A DNA stretch of 64,000 nt from Marinobacter xestospongiae (GTDB taxonomy: Bacteria > Pseudomonadota > Gammaproteobacteria > Pseudomonadales > Oleiphilaceae). Below the pieces are notes generated by a model. The model did no database searches and was not told the DNA's origin. It saw nothing but the letters and a program-made list of their open reading frames with translations. Both the position numbers and the translations under genes were made by a program. Positions 41,763 through 50,651 of the stretch are shown here, piece by piece (position 1 is the stretch's first letter; each line of letters begins with the position of its first letter). Location: the NCBI RefSeq assembly GCF_023156385.1, contig NZ_JAKZAK010000015.1, positions 1-64,000 of the forward strand, given 5' to 3'.

Positions 41763-41817
41763 TTGACATAAAGCAAGCTAATCAGTGGCACTCGATCACT
41801 GTTTTGTCCACAGTGAT
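41763..41817 (+). promoter_or_regulatory. Promoter-like region with inverted repeat upstream of the diguanylate cyclase
   Basis: TTGACA (41763-41768) is followed by ATCACTG (41795-41801) and its inverted copy CAGTGAT (41811-41817). The repeat lies about 60-80 bases before the cyclase start and could be an operator. The remainder of the 213-base gap shows only a weak Pho-box-like pair at 41695-41712. Confidence 0.35.
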
Positions 41818-41874
41818 TGCCGCATAATCCCACCATGGTCGCCGAAAAGAACGATAACCGCCGAGCGAGACACC

Positions 41875-42972
41875 ATGAAACACCTTGCCGATGACCGCCG
41901 CCAATCGGCCAAGCAGGACGAAGAGGGCCGGGCTGCCCGGCTGCTGGCCTGGCTATCCGCCATGGCGCTGCTGTTCCTGCTGGGCATTGGTGCCAAGTCG
42001 TGGTTCTCCGGCCATGGCAACCACGCCGTGGTGCTCTGGTGTTTTGCGGTGCTGGTGGCCCTCAACATCCTGGCGTTCCTGAAGACCCGCGACCCGAGCC
42101 AGCACAAGGTGGGTCTGCTGATCGTGGTGTCGGCACTGTTCGTCTACCTGTTCGCCTCCGGCGGCGAGAACAACACCGGGCCGCTGTGGTTCTACGTCTT
42201 CCCGCCGCTGCTGTTCTACCTCACCGGCCTGCGGGTGGGCACCCTGATGCTGCTGGTGTGTCTGCTGTTCGCCACCCTGGTGTTCCAGTTCCCCCAGCTG
42301 CCGTTTGTCACCGCCGAGTACAGCGCCGACTTCAAGGTCCGGTTCTTCGCCACCATCTGCTTCGAGGCAATGTTCTGCTTCCTGCTGGAGTACAGCCGGC
42401 GCAAGGCCCGCAACGAACTGCTGGCCCAGGCCATGAGTCATGAACAGGCGGCCCGTACCGATGAGCTGACCGGCCTGGCCAATCGCCGCGAAATGCAGCA
42501 ACGGCTGCAGCTCGAGTACAACCGCTACCAGCGCTCCGGCCACCACTTTTCGGTCGCCCTGATCGACCTGGACTGGTTCAAACGCATCAACGACGACTAC
42601 GGCCACGACGCCGGCGACGCGGTCCTGCGCCAGTTTGCCGAGCTGCTGGCACAGATGGTGCGCCAGACTGACCTGGCGGCCCGCTGGGGCGGCGAGGAAT
42701 TCCTGCTACTGCTGCCGGACACCTCGTTGCTGCAGGCGCTGACCCTGTCCGAGCGGCTGCGCCAGAAAGTAGCAGACAACCATTTCCAGTTCCGGGGTGA
42801 GACCCTGCCGGTATCCATCAGCGCCGGCGTCAGCTCCATCACCCAATCCGACTCCATCAACCATCTGCTCAAGCAGGTGGATGTCCAGCTCTACAACGCC
42901 AAGGCCGCCGGCCGCAACCGCATTGCGCCCCGGGTCAAGAGCCGCCTGACACCGGCCATCCCCGACGCTTGA
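41875..42972 (+). CDS. Membrane-bound diguanylate cyclase
   Basis: 365 residues: six predicted membrane helices in the first 185 residues, then a GGDEF domain (ARTDELTGLANRREMQQRL onward). The active-site signature is intact (RWGGEEF), as is the inhibitory site RQTD five residues before it, so the enzyme should make c-di-GMP from two GTP and be product-inhibited. No separate sensory domain is seen, so the membrane part probably senses. The ATG chosen follows CGAGCGAGA; an earlier frame start is unlikely. Confidence 0.9.
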   Translation: MKHLADDRRQSAKQDEEGRAARLLAWLSAMALLFLLGIGAKSWFSGHGNHAVVLWCFAVLVALNILAFLKTRDPSQHKVGLLIVVSALFVYLFASGGENNTGPLWFYVFPPLLFYLTGLRVGTLMLLVCLLFATLVFQFPQLPFVTAEYSADFKVRFFATICFEAMFCFLLEYSRRKARNELLAQAMSHEQAARTDELTGLANRREMQQRLQLEYNRYQRSGHHFSVALIDLDWFKRINDDYGHDAGDAVLRQFAELLAQMVRQTDLAARWGGEEFLLLLPDTSLLQALTLSERLRQKVADNHFQFRGETLPVSISAGVSSITQSDSINHLLKQVDVQLYNAKAAGRNRIAPRVKSRLTPAIPDA

Positions 42973-43030
42973 GGCGCTGCTGGCGGCTCGCTACCATAGC
43001 CGGCCATCCCATTAGCAAGAGGTTCACGCC

Positions 43031-43477
43031 ATGGCCGCAATCCGGATACTGGTAGGCAGCGTCTACGGTGGCGCCCTGATGACCGCCCGTGCCATCAAGA
43101 AGACCCTGGAGCCGGAAGGACATCAGGTCACCGTGCTGGAAACCCCCACCCTGGATGACATTGCCGGCAGTGACGACCCGATCCTGGTCTGCACGTCCAC
43201 CACCGGCCAGGGCGAACTGCCCCCCAACCTGCTGCCGTTCTACCTGGCCCTGCGGGAGCAGTTGCCACAGATGCCGGGACGCCCGTTTGGGGTGATGGTG
43301 CTGGGCGACAGCTCCTACGGCGATACCTTCTGCGGCGCTGGCGAACTGATGGAAGAAGCACTCTACGAAACCAGCGCCCGCAAGGTCGGTGACACCCTGC
43401 GCATCGACGCGCTGGAGACCCTGGAGCCGGAAGAGCCCGCCCTGCACTGGGTACGGGAATGGCTGCAGAGTTTGTGA
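43031..43477 (+). CDS. Flavodoxin (MioC/YqcA type)
   Basis: 148 residues of the flavodoxin fold. The FMN phosphate loop is VGSVYGGALMTA near the N-terminus, with the following TSTTGQGELPPN and LGDSSYGDTFCGAG loops that cradle the isoalloxazine. Size and lack of other domains match MioC/YqcA-like flavodoxins, electron carriers for unknown partners. It lies 58 bases after the diguanylate cyclase on the same strand. Confidence 0.88.
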   Translation: MAAIRILVGSVYGGALMTARAIKKTLEPEGHQVTVLETPTLDDIAGSDDPILVCTSTTGQGELPPNLLPFYLALREQLPQMPGRPFGVMVLGDSSYGDTFCGAGELMEEALYETSARKVGDTLRIDALETLEPEEPALHWVREWLQSL

Positions 43478-43580
43478 CAGATTCTCGTTTTTTTGTCTCA
43501 AAAGCCGCAGCCCGCGCTTGAGGCGCACACGCCCAACCGCCATACTGGTTCTACTGTTGCCAACCAACAGCAGAGCCGGA

Positions 43581-43596
43581 CCGCCACCGGTGGCGG
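43581..43596. promoter_or_regulatory. Perfect 16-base palindrome upstream of the 7TMR-GGDEF-EAL gene
   Basis: CCGCCACCGGTGGCGG is perfectly self-complementary and lies 67-83 bases before the start codon, in a 186-base gap. It could be a dimer-binding operator or a hairpin in the leader. Confidence 0.4.
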
Positions 43597-43663
43597 CTCC
43601 ACCGGAGCAGAAGCCAACACCCCTGCCCGGTAACCAGAACAATCACAATAAGACAGAACTACC

Positions 43664-46222
43664 GTGCGCCAATCCCTGATCATCACCAGCTGGCTGCTGT
43701 TGCTGCTGGCTGTGGCCGCTGGTGTCCAGGCGGAAACCAGCAGCCATCGCTGGCACCAGCCTGACATCCGCTTTTTGCAAGTGCCCGCCAAGACCGCTTT
43801 CAGTCTGGAGCAGGCACTGGCCAGCCGTCATTGGCAGGCGCTGGCCGAAGCCAGTCCCAACTTCGGCTACGTCACCAACGAATACTGGTTCCGCATGACC
43901 CCGCCAACGTCACCGGATCACCAGATTCTTGATATCAGTTACCCCCACCTTGACGACGTTACCCTTTACCTGGTCCGCAACGGACAGGTCATCCAGACCA
44001 CCCACTTCGGCGATCGCCAGCCGTTTGCAGCCCGCCCCATCGACCATCCGACGTTCCTGATTCCATACACCGTGTCCGGCAGCGGCAAGGACGAACTGCT
44101 GTTGCGGGTGCAGACTCAGGGCGCGCTGCAGGTGCCGATCCGGCTCTGGCCCCAGAACGAGGTGTTCGAAGTTATCGGTCAGGAAGACCGGCTTCACAAT
44201 CTCTATTACGGCGTGCTGCTGACGGTGATCTGCTTCAACCTGTTCATTTTCCTGGCGCTACGTGAGGTGACGTACCTGCTCTACACCCTGTCGGCCGCCA
44301 GCTACCTGTTTCTGCTGTCGACCCTGCGGGGAGTGCCGTTCCAGTTGTTGTGGCCGGACCACCCACTACTCCATAATCTGACGGTGTTGCTGTCGGTACC
44401 GGCGGCGATGCTGTTCACCCTGATGTTTGTCCGGGCCTTCCTCAAACTGCCACAGAATGCACCACGGCTGGACCTGGTGGTCCGCTCCCTGGTGATCTTC
44501 AATGTCATCAGCTTCGCTGGCGCTTTTGCGCTGGATTACAACACCTCGATCCGGCTGTCGGTGGCGCTGGCGATCCCCAGCTGCCTGATGCTGACCGTGA
44601 TCGGCCCGATCCAGTGGCTGCGGGGCAACCCCCAGGCTGGTTTCTACACCATCGCCTGGGGCCTGCTGACGGTGGGCAGCGCCATCACCGCCGCCAACAA
44701 GTACGGCTGGATCGCCAACAGCTTCATCACCACCTATGGCATGCAACTGGGCTCAGCGCTGGAGGCCATTCTGCTGACCGTCGCCCTGGCGGTGCGGGTA
44801 CATCAGGAGCGTCAGGGCAAGATCGCGGCACGGGAAGCCGAGCTGAACGCGATGGCGGCGCGGCGCAAGGCCGAACTGCGGATGATGGAGCAGGCCCTGC
44901 ACAATCCGCTGACCGGACTGCCGAACCGCACCAGCTTCGAGCTGGTGATCAACGAACGCATTGGTCGTCAGCCCAAACAGCGACAGGCCGTCGGCATTAT
45001 CTACCTCACCAACCTGCAGGCGATTACCAAGACCCTCGGGCACCGTAACACCGACCGCCTGCTGGAGCTGGCCGCCCGCCGTTTCAACAGCATCGTCGCC
45101 GATCTGCCCGGGGTGCAACCAATCGAGGAGACGCCCCACCGGACCTTTTATCTGGCGTCACTGGAGTCCGCCGCCTTTGGCTTTCTCATCGATGCCGACC
45201 TAATCGCCCTGCACCCGCGACGCATCGTCCAGGGCCTGGAGCAGTTCCGCGAACCCATCGACTACCTGGGCATGCAGTTGCCGCTCGACCCCCAAACCGG
45301 TGTGGCGATCTACCCCGACCACGCCCAGGACACCAACTCGCTGATTCGCCGGGCCTACATCGCCCAGGAATCGGACGAGGCCCGGGATCGCGGCTTGGCG
45401 TACTACCAGCCCAGCCGGGACTCCTACAGCGCCGACCGCCTGACTCTGGTGTCCGAGTTCCGCCTAGCCCTGCAAAACCAGGAACTGGAGCTGCACCTGC
45501 AGCCCAAGCTGGGCCTGAGCAGCAACCAGATCGTTGGCGCCGAGGCGCTGATTCGCTGGCCCGGACGCAGCACACCGATTCCCGCCGACCAGCTGGTGGC
45601 GATGGCCGAGCAGACCGGCCTGATCAAGCCCCTGACCCGCTGGGTTCTTGAGGAGGCGCTGCGGGTCCGCCAACAACTGTTGGAGCGGGGGCATGCAATC
45701 GGCGTTTCCGTCAACATTTCCCCCAACAACCTGCGGGAGCCGGAGTTCCCGCTGCACGTCCAGCGGCTGCTGACCAGCCACCCGGATCACCGCGGACACA
45801 TCACCCTGGAAGTCACCGAAACCTCGATGATGCTGGACCCCGGCAATTCGCTGAGAACCCTGAAGTCACTGGACGCCACTGGCATCCCACTGTCGATCGA
45901 CGACTTCGGCTCCGGCTATTCGTCGCTCTCCTACATCAAGCAACTGCCGGCTCGCGAGATCAAGATCGACCGTTCCCTGGTGGGCGATTTGCCCAAACAG
46001 AACGAAGACCGGGTGATTGTGCAGACCACCATCCAGATGTGCCACAGCCTCGGCTACCGGGTGGTGGCCGAAGGCGTGGAAGACGCGGAAACCCAGCAGT
46101 TGCTGATGGCCATGGGCTGCGACATGATCCAGGGCTACCACCTGGCTCGGCCCATGCCCCTGGCGGACCTGCTGACCTGGCTGGACGAGCGCGCCGACGC
46201 CACCGCCCGCAAGCTGGGCTAG
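43664..46222 (+). CDS. 7TMR-DISM sensor with degenerate GGDEF and intact EAL domain
   Basis: 852 residues. A signal peptide precedes an extracytoplasmic 7TMR-DISMED2 domain (about 25-165), seven membrane helices (about 180-390), a GGDEF-type domain lacking its signature (HNPLTGLPNRTSFEL start, then no GG[DE]EF) and an EAL domain with all key motifs: GAEALIRW, VSVNISPNN, LEVTETSMM, DDFGSGYSSL, KIDRSLV and AEGVED. It should therefore degrade c-di-GMP in response to an external, probably carbohydrate-like, ligand. The start is GTG with a weak ribosome-binding site. Confidence 0.9.
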   Translation: MRQSLIITSWLLLLLAVAAGVQAETSSHRWHQPDIRFLQVPAKTAFSLEQALASRHWQALAEASPNFGYVTNEYWFRMTPPTSPDHQILDISYPHLDDVTLYLVRNGQVIQTTHFGDRQPFAARPIDHPTFLIPYTVSGSGKDELLLRVQTQGALQVPIRLWPQNEVFEVIGQEDRLHNLYYGVLLTVICFNLFIFLALREVTYLLYTLSAASYLFLLSTLRGVPFQLLWPDHPLLHNLTVLLSVPAAMLFTLMFVRAFLKLPQNAPRLDLVVRSLVIFNVISFAGAFALDYNTSIRLSVALAIPSCLMLTVIGPIQWLRGNPQAGFYTIAWGLLTVGSAITAANKYGWIANSFITTYGMQLGSALEAILLTVALAVRVHQERQGKIAAREAELNAMAARRKAELRMMEQALHNPLTGLPNRTSFELVINERIGRQPKQRQAVGIIYLTNLQAITKTLGHRNTDRLLELAARRFNSIVADLPGVQPIEETPHRTFYLASLESAAFGFLIDADLIALHPRRIVQGLEQFREPIDYLGMQLPLDPQTGVAIYPDHAQDTNSLIRRAYIAQESDEARDRGLAYYQPSRDSYSADRLTLVSEFRLALQNQELELHLQPKLGLSSNQIVGAEALIRWPGRSTPIPADQLVAMAEQTGLIKPLTRWVLEEALRVRQQLLERGHAIGVSVNISPNNLREPEFPLHVQRLLTSHPDHRGHITLEVTETSMMLDPGNSLRTLKSLDATGIPLSIDDFGSGYSSLSYIKQLPAREIKIDRSLVGDLPKQNEDRVIVQTTIQMCHSLGYRVVAEGVEDAETQQLLMAMGCDMIQGYHLARPMPLADLLTWLDERADATARKLG

Positions 46223-46237
46223 AGTCCCGTCTGCGGG

Positions 46238-47092
46238 CTAGCGCTGGCGGATCAGCGCTTCCTGAGTGGTGGAGGCCACCAGCACACCGTCGCGACTGAA
46301 GAAATTGCCCCGATTAAAGCCCCGGCCACCAGAGGCACTGGGGCTGTCCTTGTCGTACAGCAGCCAATCGTCCATGCGGAAATCGCGGTGGAACCAGATG
46401 GCATGATCCAGACTTGCCACCTGCATGTTCCGGCTCATGAAGGTAACGCCATGGGGATGCAGCGAGGTGCCAAGGAAGGTGAAATCGGAGGCATAGGCCA
46501 ACAGGCAACGATGCAGCACCGGATCATCCGGCAGCTCGCCCTGGGCACGGAACCAGCTCTGTTTGTAGGGCGGTTTGGCCTCCGGTTTGAGCGGGTTGAC
46601 CGGATCGATGGGGCGGATTTCAATGGGCCGCTCACGATCCAGCTTGTCACGCATCTTTTCCGGGATGTGGGGCATCAGCCGGGCAACGTAGTCAGACTCC
46701 GAGGCGAGGTCGTCATACCCCGCCACCGCCGGCATCTCAAACTGGTGCTCATAGCCGCTTTCTTCGCCCTGAAACGACATCGCACCGGTGAGAATCTCCT
46801 TGCCGTCCTGCCGGGCAATCACCCGACGCACCGAGAAGCTGCCGCCGTCGCGGACCCGCTGGACTTCATAATCGATCGGCAGGCTGTGGTTACCAGGGCG
46901 TAGGAAATAGGCATGCAGGGAATGGGGCAAACGACCTTCCACCGTGCGGCAGGCCGCCATCAGCGACTGGCCCAGCACCTGGCCACCAAAGACGTTGGGA
47001 AAGCCCAGGTCCTCACTGTCCCCCTGAAAATGATCATCGCCCGTGGGCGACAGGTCCAGCAACTCTACCAGCTTTCTGGTGACTTCCAGCAT
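46238..47092 (-). CDS. tesB: Acyl-CoA thioesterase II
   Basis: 284 residues, double hot-dog fold. The FPNVFGGQVLGQSLMAA segment and the later LAYASDFTFLGTSLHPHG and SLDHAIWFHRDFRMDDWLL core are typical of TesB, which hydrolyses medium- and long-chain acyl-CoAs. The catalytic Asp lies in the ASDF segment. It stands downstream of a minus-strand terminator and overlaps nothing; it is convergent with the EAL protein. Confidence 0.94.
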   Translation of the reverse strand: MLEVTRKLVELLDLSPTGDDHFQGDSEDLGFPNVFGGQVLGQSLMAACRTVEGRLPHSLHAYFLRPGNHSLPIDYEVQRVRDGGSFSVRRVIARQDGKEILTGAMSFQGEESGYEHQFEMPAVAGYDDLASESDYVARLMPHIPEKMRDKLDRERPIEIRPIDPVNPLKPEAKPPYKQSWFRAQGELPDDPVLHRCLLAYASDFTFLGTSLHPHGVTFMSRNMQVASLDHAIWFHRDFRMDDWLLYDKDSPSASGGRGFNRGNFFSRDGVLVASTTQEALIRQR

Positions 47093-47163
47093 GCCTGCTC
47101 CTGTTCGATTTATTGGTTTGGACAGAACGTTCTATCCCAGACCCGGGGCAGGATGCAATGACC

Positions 47164-47197
47164 AAAAAGGGCAGCGTGGTTGACCACAACTGCCCTT
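47164..47197 (-). terminator. Rho-independent terminator of rubA-rubB
   Basis: On the minus strand AAGGGCA pairs with TGCCCTT, with an inner GTGGT/ACCAC stem, followed by a run of five T. It lies about 60 bases after the rubB stop. Confidence 0.85.
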
Positions 47198-47254
47198 GTC
47201 TCGGCGTTAAACTCCAACACCGTTCGCTTACCTGGAAGAACCAGGCGCCCCGGA

Positions 47255-48409
47255 TCAACCGTGGATTGGCGGCACTTCTTTGGCCAGAGCCTGCTTCTCC
47301 ATAGCGTAGTCGCCGGTCACCGCAAAGCCCAGCAGGGTGCCTTCGGCATCGCGGAACAGTGCTCGCACGTTGCGGCCATTCTGCTCCACCTGCCAGTCGC
47401 CCTCGGCATTGACCGGTGGCGGACAGACCGCCGTGGGGCAACAGGGGGTTTTCACCATCACCGGCATGGTGCCGTAGGCCACCTCGGTGCGGGTGCCCAG
47501 CAGGGATTTCGCCAGCGCCCGGGAGCAGGCCATCAGTGGCAGCACGTACAGCAGTACATGGCCATCCACCTCGGCGCAATCGCCCAGGGCATAAACATCC
47601 TCAGCGGAGGTTTCCAACGCCCGGTTGACCACAATACCCCGGGCGGTCTCCAGCCCTGCCGCAGCCGCCAGCTCTGTGCGCGGTCGCAGGCCGACGGCGG
47701 AGATCACCAGATCCGTTTCCAGGGTCTCGCCATTGGCCAGGCTGAGGCGGACGCCGTCGCCGGCCCGGTCCAGCTGTTCCACCACGGTCTCCAGGTGGAA
47801 ACCCACGCCTTCGTCAGTCAGTGCCGCCACCACCGCATCCGCCGCCGGCTTCGGCAGCAGGCCCGGCATCACGGTGTCGGAAGGTGCAATCACGTCCACC
47901 TCGTAGCCGCCATTGCGCAGGTCATTGGCGAACTCACAGCCGATCAGGCCGGCGCCCATAATGGCCACCCGGCGCTTGCCAGCCAGTGCCTGGCGGAAAG
48001 CGCGGTAGTCCATCAGATCATTGATGGAATAGACGTGTTCGTGGGCATCCCCGGCGATGTCGAGGCGGATCACGTCTGCCCCCCAGGCCAGTACCAGCTT
48101 GCTGTACTCGAGACGCTCGTCGCCGATCAGCAACTGATGGGCCGCGCTGTCGATGCCGGTGACCGTGGTGTGGGTGCGCAGTTCAATGTTGAGCTGTTCC
48201 ACCATGGCCGCTGCTGTCGCCTGAGCCAGTTCATCCGCTTCTTTGCCCTTGGTGAAACCGGTGGACAGCATGGGCTTGGAATAGCTGAATCCGTCATCGG
48301 CGGTGATCATCAGGATCGGCATTTCGCGGTCCTGCTTGCGGATCTCCTTGGCCAGGGAGAAACCGGACAGGCCGGTACCCACAATGACGATGGGGGCTTG
48401 CTCACTCAT
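47255..48409 (-). CDS. rubB: Rubredoxin-NAD(+) reductase
   Basis: 384 residues of the FAD-dependent pyridine nucleotide-disulphide family. The FAD-binding [16 protein letters not shown] is at the N-terminus, the NAD-binding [17 protein letters not shown] near residue 150 and the [15 protein letters not shown] segment near 280. It passes electrons from NADH to rubredoxin, which feeds alkane hydroxylase in hydrocarbon degraders. It lies 32 bases after rubA on the same strand, as one operon. Confidence 0.93.
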   Translation of the reverse strand: MSEQAPIVIVGTGLSGFSLAKEIRKQDREMPILMITADDGFSYSKPMLSTGFTKGKEADELAQATAAAMVEQLNIELRTHTTVTGIDSAAHQLLIGDERLEYSKLVLAWGADVIRLDIAGDAHEHVYSINDLMDYRAFRQALAGKRRVAIMGAGLIGCEFANDLRNGGYEVDVIAPSDTVMPGLLPKPAADAVVAALTDEGVGFHLETVVEQLDRAGDGVRLSLANGETLETDLVISAVGLRPRTELAAAAGLETARGIVVNRALETSAEDVYALGDCAEVDGHVLLYVLPLMACSRALAKSLLGTRTEVAYGTMPVMVKTPCCPTAVCPPPVNAEGDWQVEQNGRNVRALFRDAEGTLLGFAVTGDYAMEKQALAKEVPPIHG

Positions 48410-48441
48410 TCACTGCGCTCCTGTGTTACTGGTCGACCGGC

Positions 48442-48609
48442 TCAGCCGATCTCAATCATTTCAAAGTCTTCTTTACCGACACCACAATCCGGGCATACCC
48501 AGTCATCGGGAATGTCTTCCCACTTGGTGCCCGGCTCAATGCCGTCTTCCGGCCAGCCCTCGGCCTCGTCGTAGATCCAGCCGCAGACGACGCATTGCCA
48601 CTTCTTCAT
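48442..48609 (-). CDS. rubA: Rubredoxin
   Basis: 55 residues with the two CxxCG knuckles of the iron site: [14 protein letters not shown] and [11 protein letters not shown]. The compact length and the WIYDEAEG sequence are those of the electron-transfer rubredoxins used with alkane hydroxylases. I start at MKKWQ, preceded by GGAGGAAG; the longer frame is not credible. It is cotranscribed with rubB; no alkB is in the window. Confidence 0.96.
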   Translation of the reverse strand: MKKWQCVVCGWIYDEAEGWPEDGIEPGTKWEDIPDDWVCPDCGVGKEDFEMIEIG

Positions 48610-48646
48610 ACCACTTCCTCCAGACTCATCATCAGGGACGCCTAAT

Positions 48647-48685
48647 ATTGTCGGACAATCATACACGATTAGAAGGATCTTCCAA
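48647..48685 (-). promoter_or_regulatory. rubA-rubB promoter with operator-like inverted repeat
   Basis: On the minus strand, TTGGAA and TATGAT are 16 bases apart. ATTGTC-G-GACAAT (48647-48659), a perfect odd palindrome, overlaps the end of the -10 and the likely start point. The TTGTCnGACAA pattern is of the sort bound by GntR/FadR-type repressors, so regulated rubredoxin expression is inferred. Confidence 0.6.
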
Positions 48686-48884
48686 GCGCTGGCGACGCCG
48701 AACCTATTGGCCGACCATCATACCCAGCGAACACGCGTACACCAATGCCGCATCGAACCTCACGGATCGACGCTGCTGCCAATAGCGGTATATACCCACT
48801 CGCCACCAATTCGGCTACAGGCGGCATGATCACGGCGCCGGCGGCGAATGGCAGCGGTTTGACGACAGGATGACGGGAGACCAG

Positions 48885-48921
48885 CGCCGGCCTCCCTTCC
48901 GGGAGCCGGCTTCGGTATAAT
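48885..48921 (+). promoter_or_regulatory. hpt promoter region with upstream hairpin
   Basis: A hairpin (GCCGGC ... GCCGGC with inner CCC/GGG, 48885-48911) is followed at once by a perfect -10, TATAAT (48916-48921), about 30 bases before hpt. The -35 is poor. The rest of the 341-base gap between rubA and hpt holds only a short palindrome, GGTATATACC (48787-48796). Confidence 0.5.
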
Positions 48922-48950
48922 GCGGCGTTTTACGACAGGATCAGACCACT

Positions 48951-49508
48951 ATGACCGATACCGTCGCCGAAATGAACCAGGTCCTCGCGGAAGCCGACTG
49001 CCTGGTCACCGAGCAGGAGGTTCACGCCGCAATCGATCGCATGGCCAGCGCCATTACCGATCACCTCAAGGATCGCAACCCACTGCTGTTCTGCGTAATG
49101 AACGGAGGCCTGATCCTCACCGGACAGCTGCTGCCCAAGCTGCGTTTCCCGGTTCAGGCGGAGTACCTGCACGCCACCCGCTACCGCCAGGAAACCACCG
49201 GCGGCCTGCTGGAATGGAAACTGCGTCCGGACGCCAACATGCAGGGCCGCTCGGTTCTGATCGTCGACGATATCCTTGATGAGGGCACCACCCTCGATGC
49301 CATTGCCGACTACTGCCGAGCCCAGGGCGCCGAGGAAGTGCTGACCGCGGTGCTGGTGGACAAACAGCACGACCGCAAAGCCCGCCCGGATCTGAAAGCG
49401 GACTACACCGGCCTGGAAGTGGAAGACCGCTTCCTGTTCGGCTTCGGCATGGACTACAAGGGTTACTGGCGCAACGCGCCAGGCATCTATGCCGTTAAGG
49501 GACTTTGA
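48951..49508 (+). CDS. hpt: Hypoxanthine-guanine phosphoribosyltransferase
   Basis: 185 residues. The PRPP-binding signature VLIVDDILDEGTTL is in the middle, with the VMNGGLILTGQLL loop before it and the DRFLFGFGMDYKGYWRN closing segment after. It salvages hypoxanthine and guanine to their nucleotides. The adjoining ubiC starts inside its last 20 bases in a different frame, so the two are translationally coupled. Confidence 0.94.
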   Translation: MTDTVAEMNQVLAEADCLVTEQEVHAAIDRMASAITDHLKDRNPLLFCVMNGGLILTGQLLPKLRFPVQAEYLHATRYRQETTGGLLEWKLRPDANMQGRSVLIVDDILDEGTTLDAIADYCRAQGAEEVLTAVLVDKQHDRKARPDLKADYTGLEVEDRFLFGFGMDYKGYWRNAPGIYAVKGL

Positions 49509-50106
49509 GGTCGCCAGCCCCAGCCGCTGCGACCACCCGGCGGGACTGAGCCCGACCAACCCGGTCCGGCCACAGACGTTTGCCCTGCCCCGGACCCACT
49601 GGCATCCCTCCTGGCAGGCTGCTGCCCTGCACCAGCGCCAGCCCCTGCAGGCGCTGGCGTTCTGGCTGCAGCTCGAAGGCTCGCTGACTCGCGCCCTGAC
49701 ACTGCGCTGCCGCCAGCGCTTTCACGTTGACGTCGTACGCGAGACCTTCACCCGGCCAAGCCTGGAGGAATCCCGCCGTCTCGGCCTGCCTGAGCGACAG
49801 CTGGCCTGGGTGCGGGAAGTGCGCCTGTGCGGCGACGGCCAGCCCTGGGTACTGGCCCGCACGGTGATGCCGGCGGCGACACTGCGGGGCAGTGGACGCC
49901 GGCTCCGCCACCTGGGGCGACGCCCCCTGGGCAGCTACCTGTTCGCCACCCGGCAATGGCAACGCAGTGGGTTCGAGACTGGCCTGTGCCATTCCGATGG
50001 CCGCAATCAGCCCCGGGTCGCCCGCCGTTCCTGCTTCCACGGCCCCCAGGGCGCCATCCTGGTGAGTGAGTACTTTCTGCCAGGGCTGCCCCGCTCAGCC
50101 GAATAA
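49489..50106 (+). CDS. ubiC: Chorismate lyase
   Basis: 205 residues. It cleaves chorismate to 4-hydroxybenzoate and pyruvate, the first step of ubiquinone synthesis. The core WVREVRLCGDGQPWVLARTV and LRHLGRRPLGSYLF is distinctive. The N-terminus is longer than the usual ~170 residues, and a later start is possible, although none has a strong ribosome-binding site. No ubiA follows; the next gene is the convergent pilZ. Confidence 0.88.
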   Translation: MPLRDFEVASPSRCDHPAGLSPTNPVRPQTFALPRTHWHPSWQAAALHQRQPLQALAFWLQLEGSLTRALTLRCRQRFHVDVVRETFTRPSLEESRRLGLPERQLAWVREVRLCGDGQPWVLARTVMPAATLRGSGRRLRHLGRRPLGSYLFATRQWQRSGFETGLCHSDGRNQPRVARRSCFHGPQGAILVSEYFLPGLPRSAE

Positions 50107-50148
50107 CCAGCCATCACAGTGCTCAACCGCGAGCTCATCGACTGAGCC

Positions 50149-50499
50149 TTAAAACAGCTCCACCTGCTCAGCCTTGAGGTACTCCAACGCCGACACCGTG
50201 TTGCCCGGGGACAACAGGATGCCCAGCCGCAACCCGGCCTCGGTGCGGGTGCCGTAGCAGACTTCACCGCGAAACACCTGGCGTTTCTGGTTGCACACCA
50301 CCTCGATGCGGCACCGGCTGTCCAGCGCCACATGTTCCTGCACCAGAACCCCCAGACCGTTCTTGCTGACATCCATCAACAGGCCCGATACGCCACGGCT
50401 GCCACCGTCTCGCAGACGACGCAACAGTACCCTCGCGGGCAGCGGTTCACGAAGCTGGTGACGGATTTCACGACGACGCTTAATACTCTGGCTTTTCAA
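50149..50499 (-). CDS. Single-domain PilZ protein, divergent from the flagellar cluster
   Basis: 116 residues, a PilZ domain and little else. The c-di-GMP arginine motif is RRREIR near the N-terminus, and LLMDVSKNGLGVLV gives the DxSxxG element. The protein should bind c-di-GMP. It is divergently transcribed from fliM across a 152-base gap, so it probably shares that regulatory region; a YcgR-like brake on the adjacent flagellum is an inference. Confidence 0.87.
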   Translation of the reverse strand: MKSQSIKRRREIRHQLREPLPARVLLRRLRDGGSRGVSGLLMDVSKNGLGVLVQEHVALDSRCRIEVVCNQKRQVFRGEVCYGTRTEAGLRLGILLSPGNTVSALEYLKAEQVELF

Positions 50500-50651
50500 G
50501 CAGGTAACCCCCGAAACAGTATCTATACAATGTGAAACGACCTTTTGTGCAAGAATCTTGAGCCCGGGGCCGTCGAGAGCGCCGTTTCATGCGCAACCGC
50601 CTCGACAGGACTACCCTGTGAAAGACAGAGCCAACACCGCAACCAAGGTCC

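Noticed and set aside
50500..50651. Sigma54 promoter (GG-N10-GC) ahead of fliM
   Set aside because: No TGGCAC-N5-TTGC-like sequence found in the gap; the same holds for 56924-57123.
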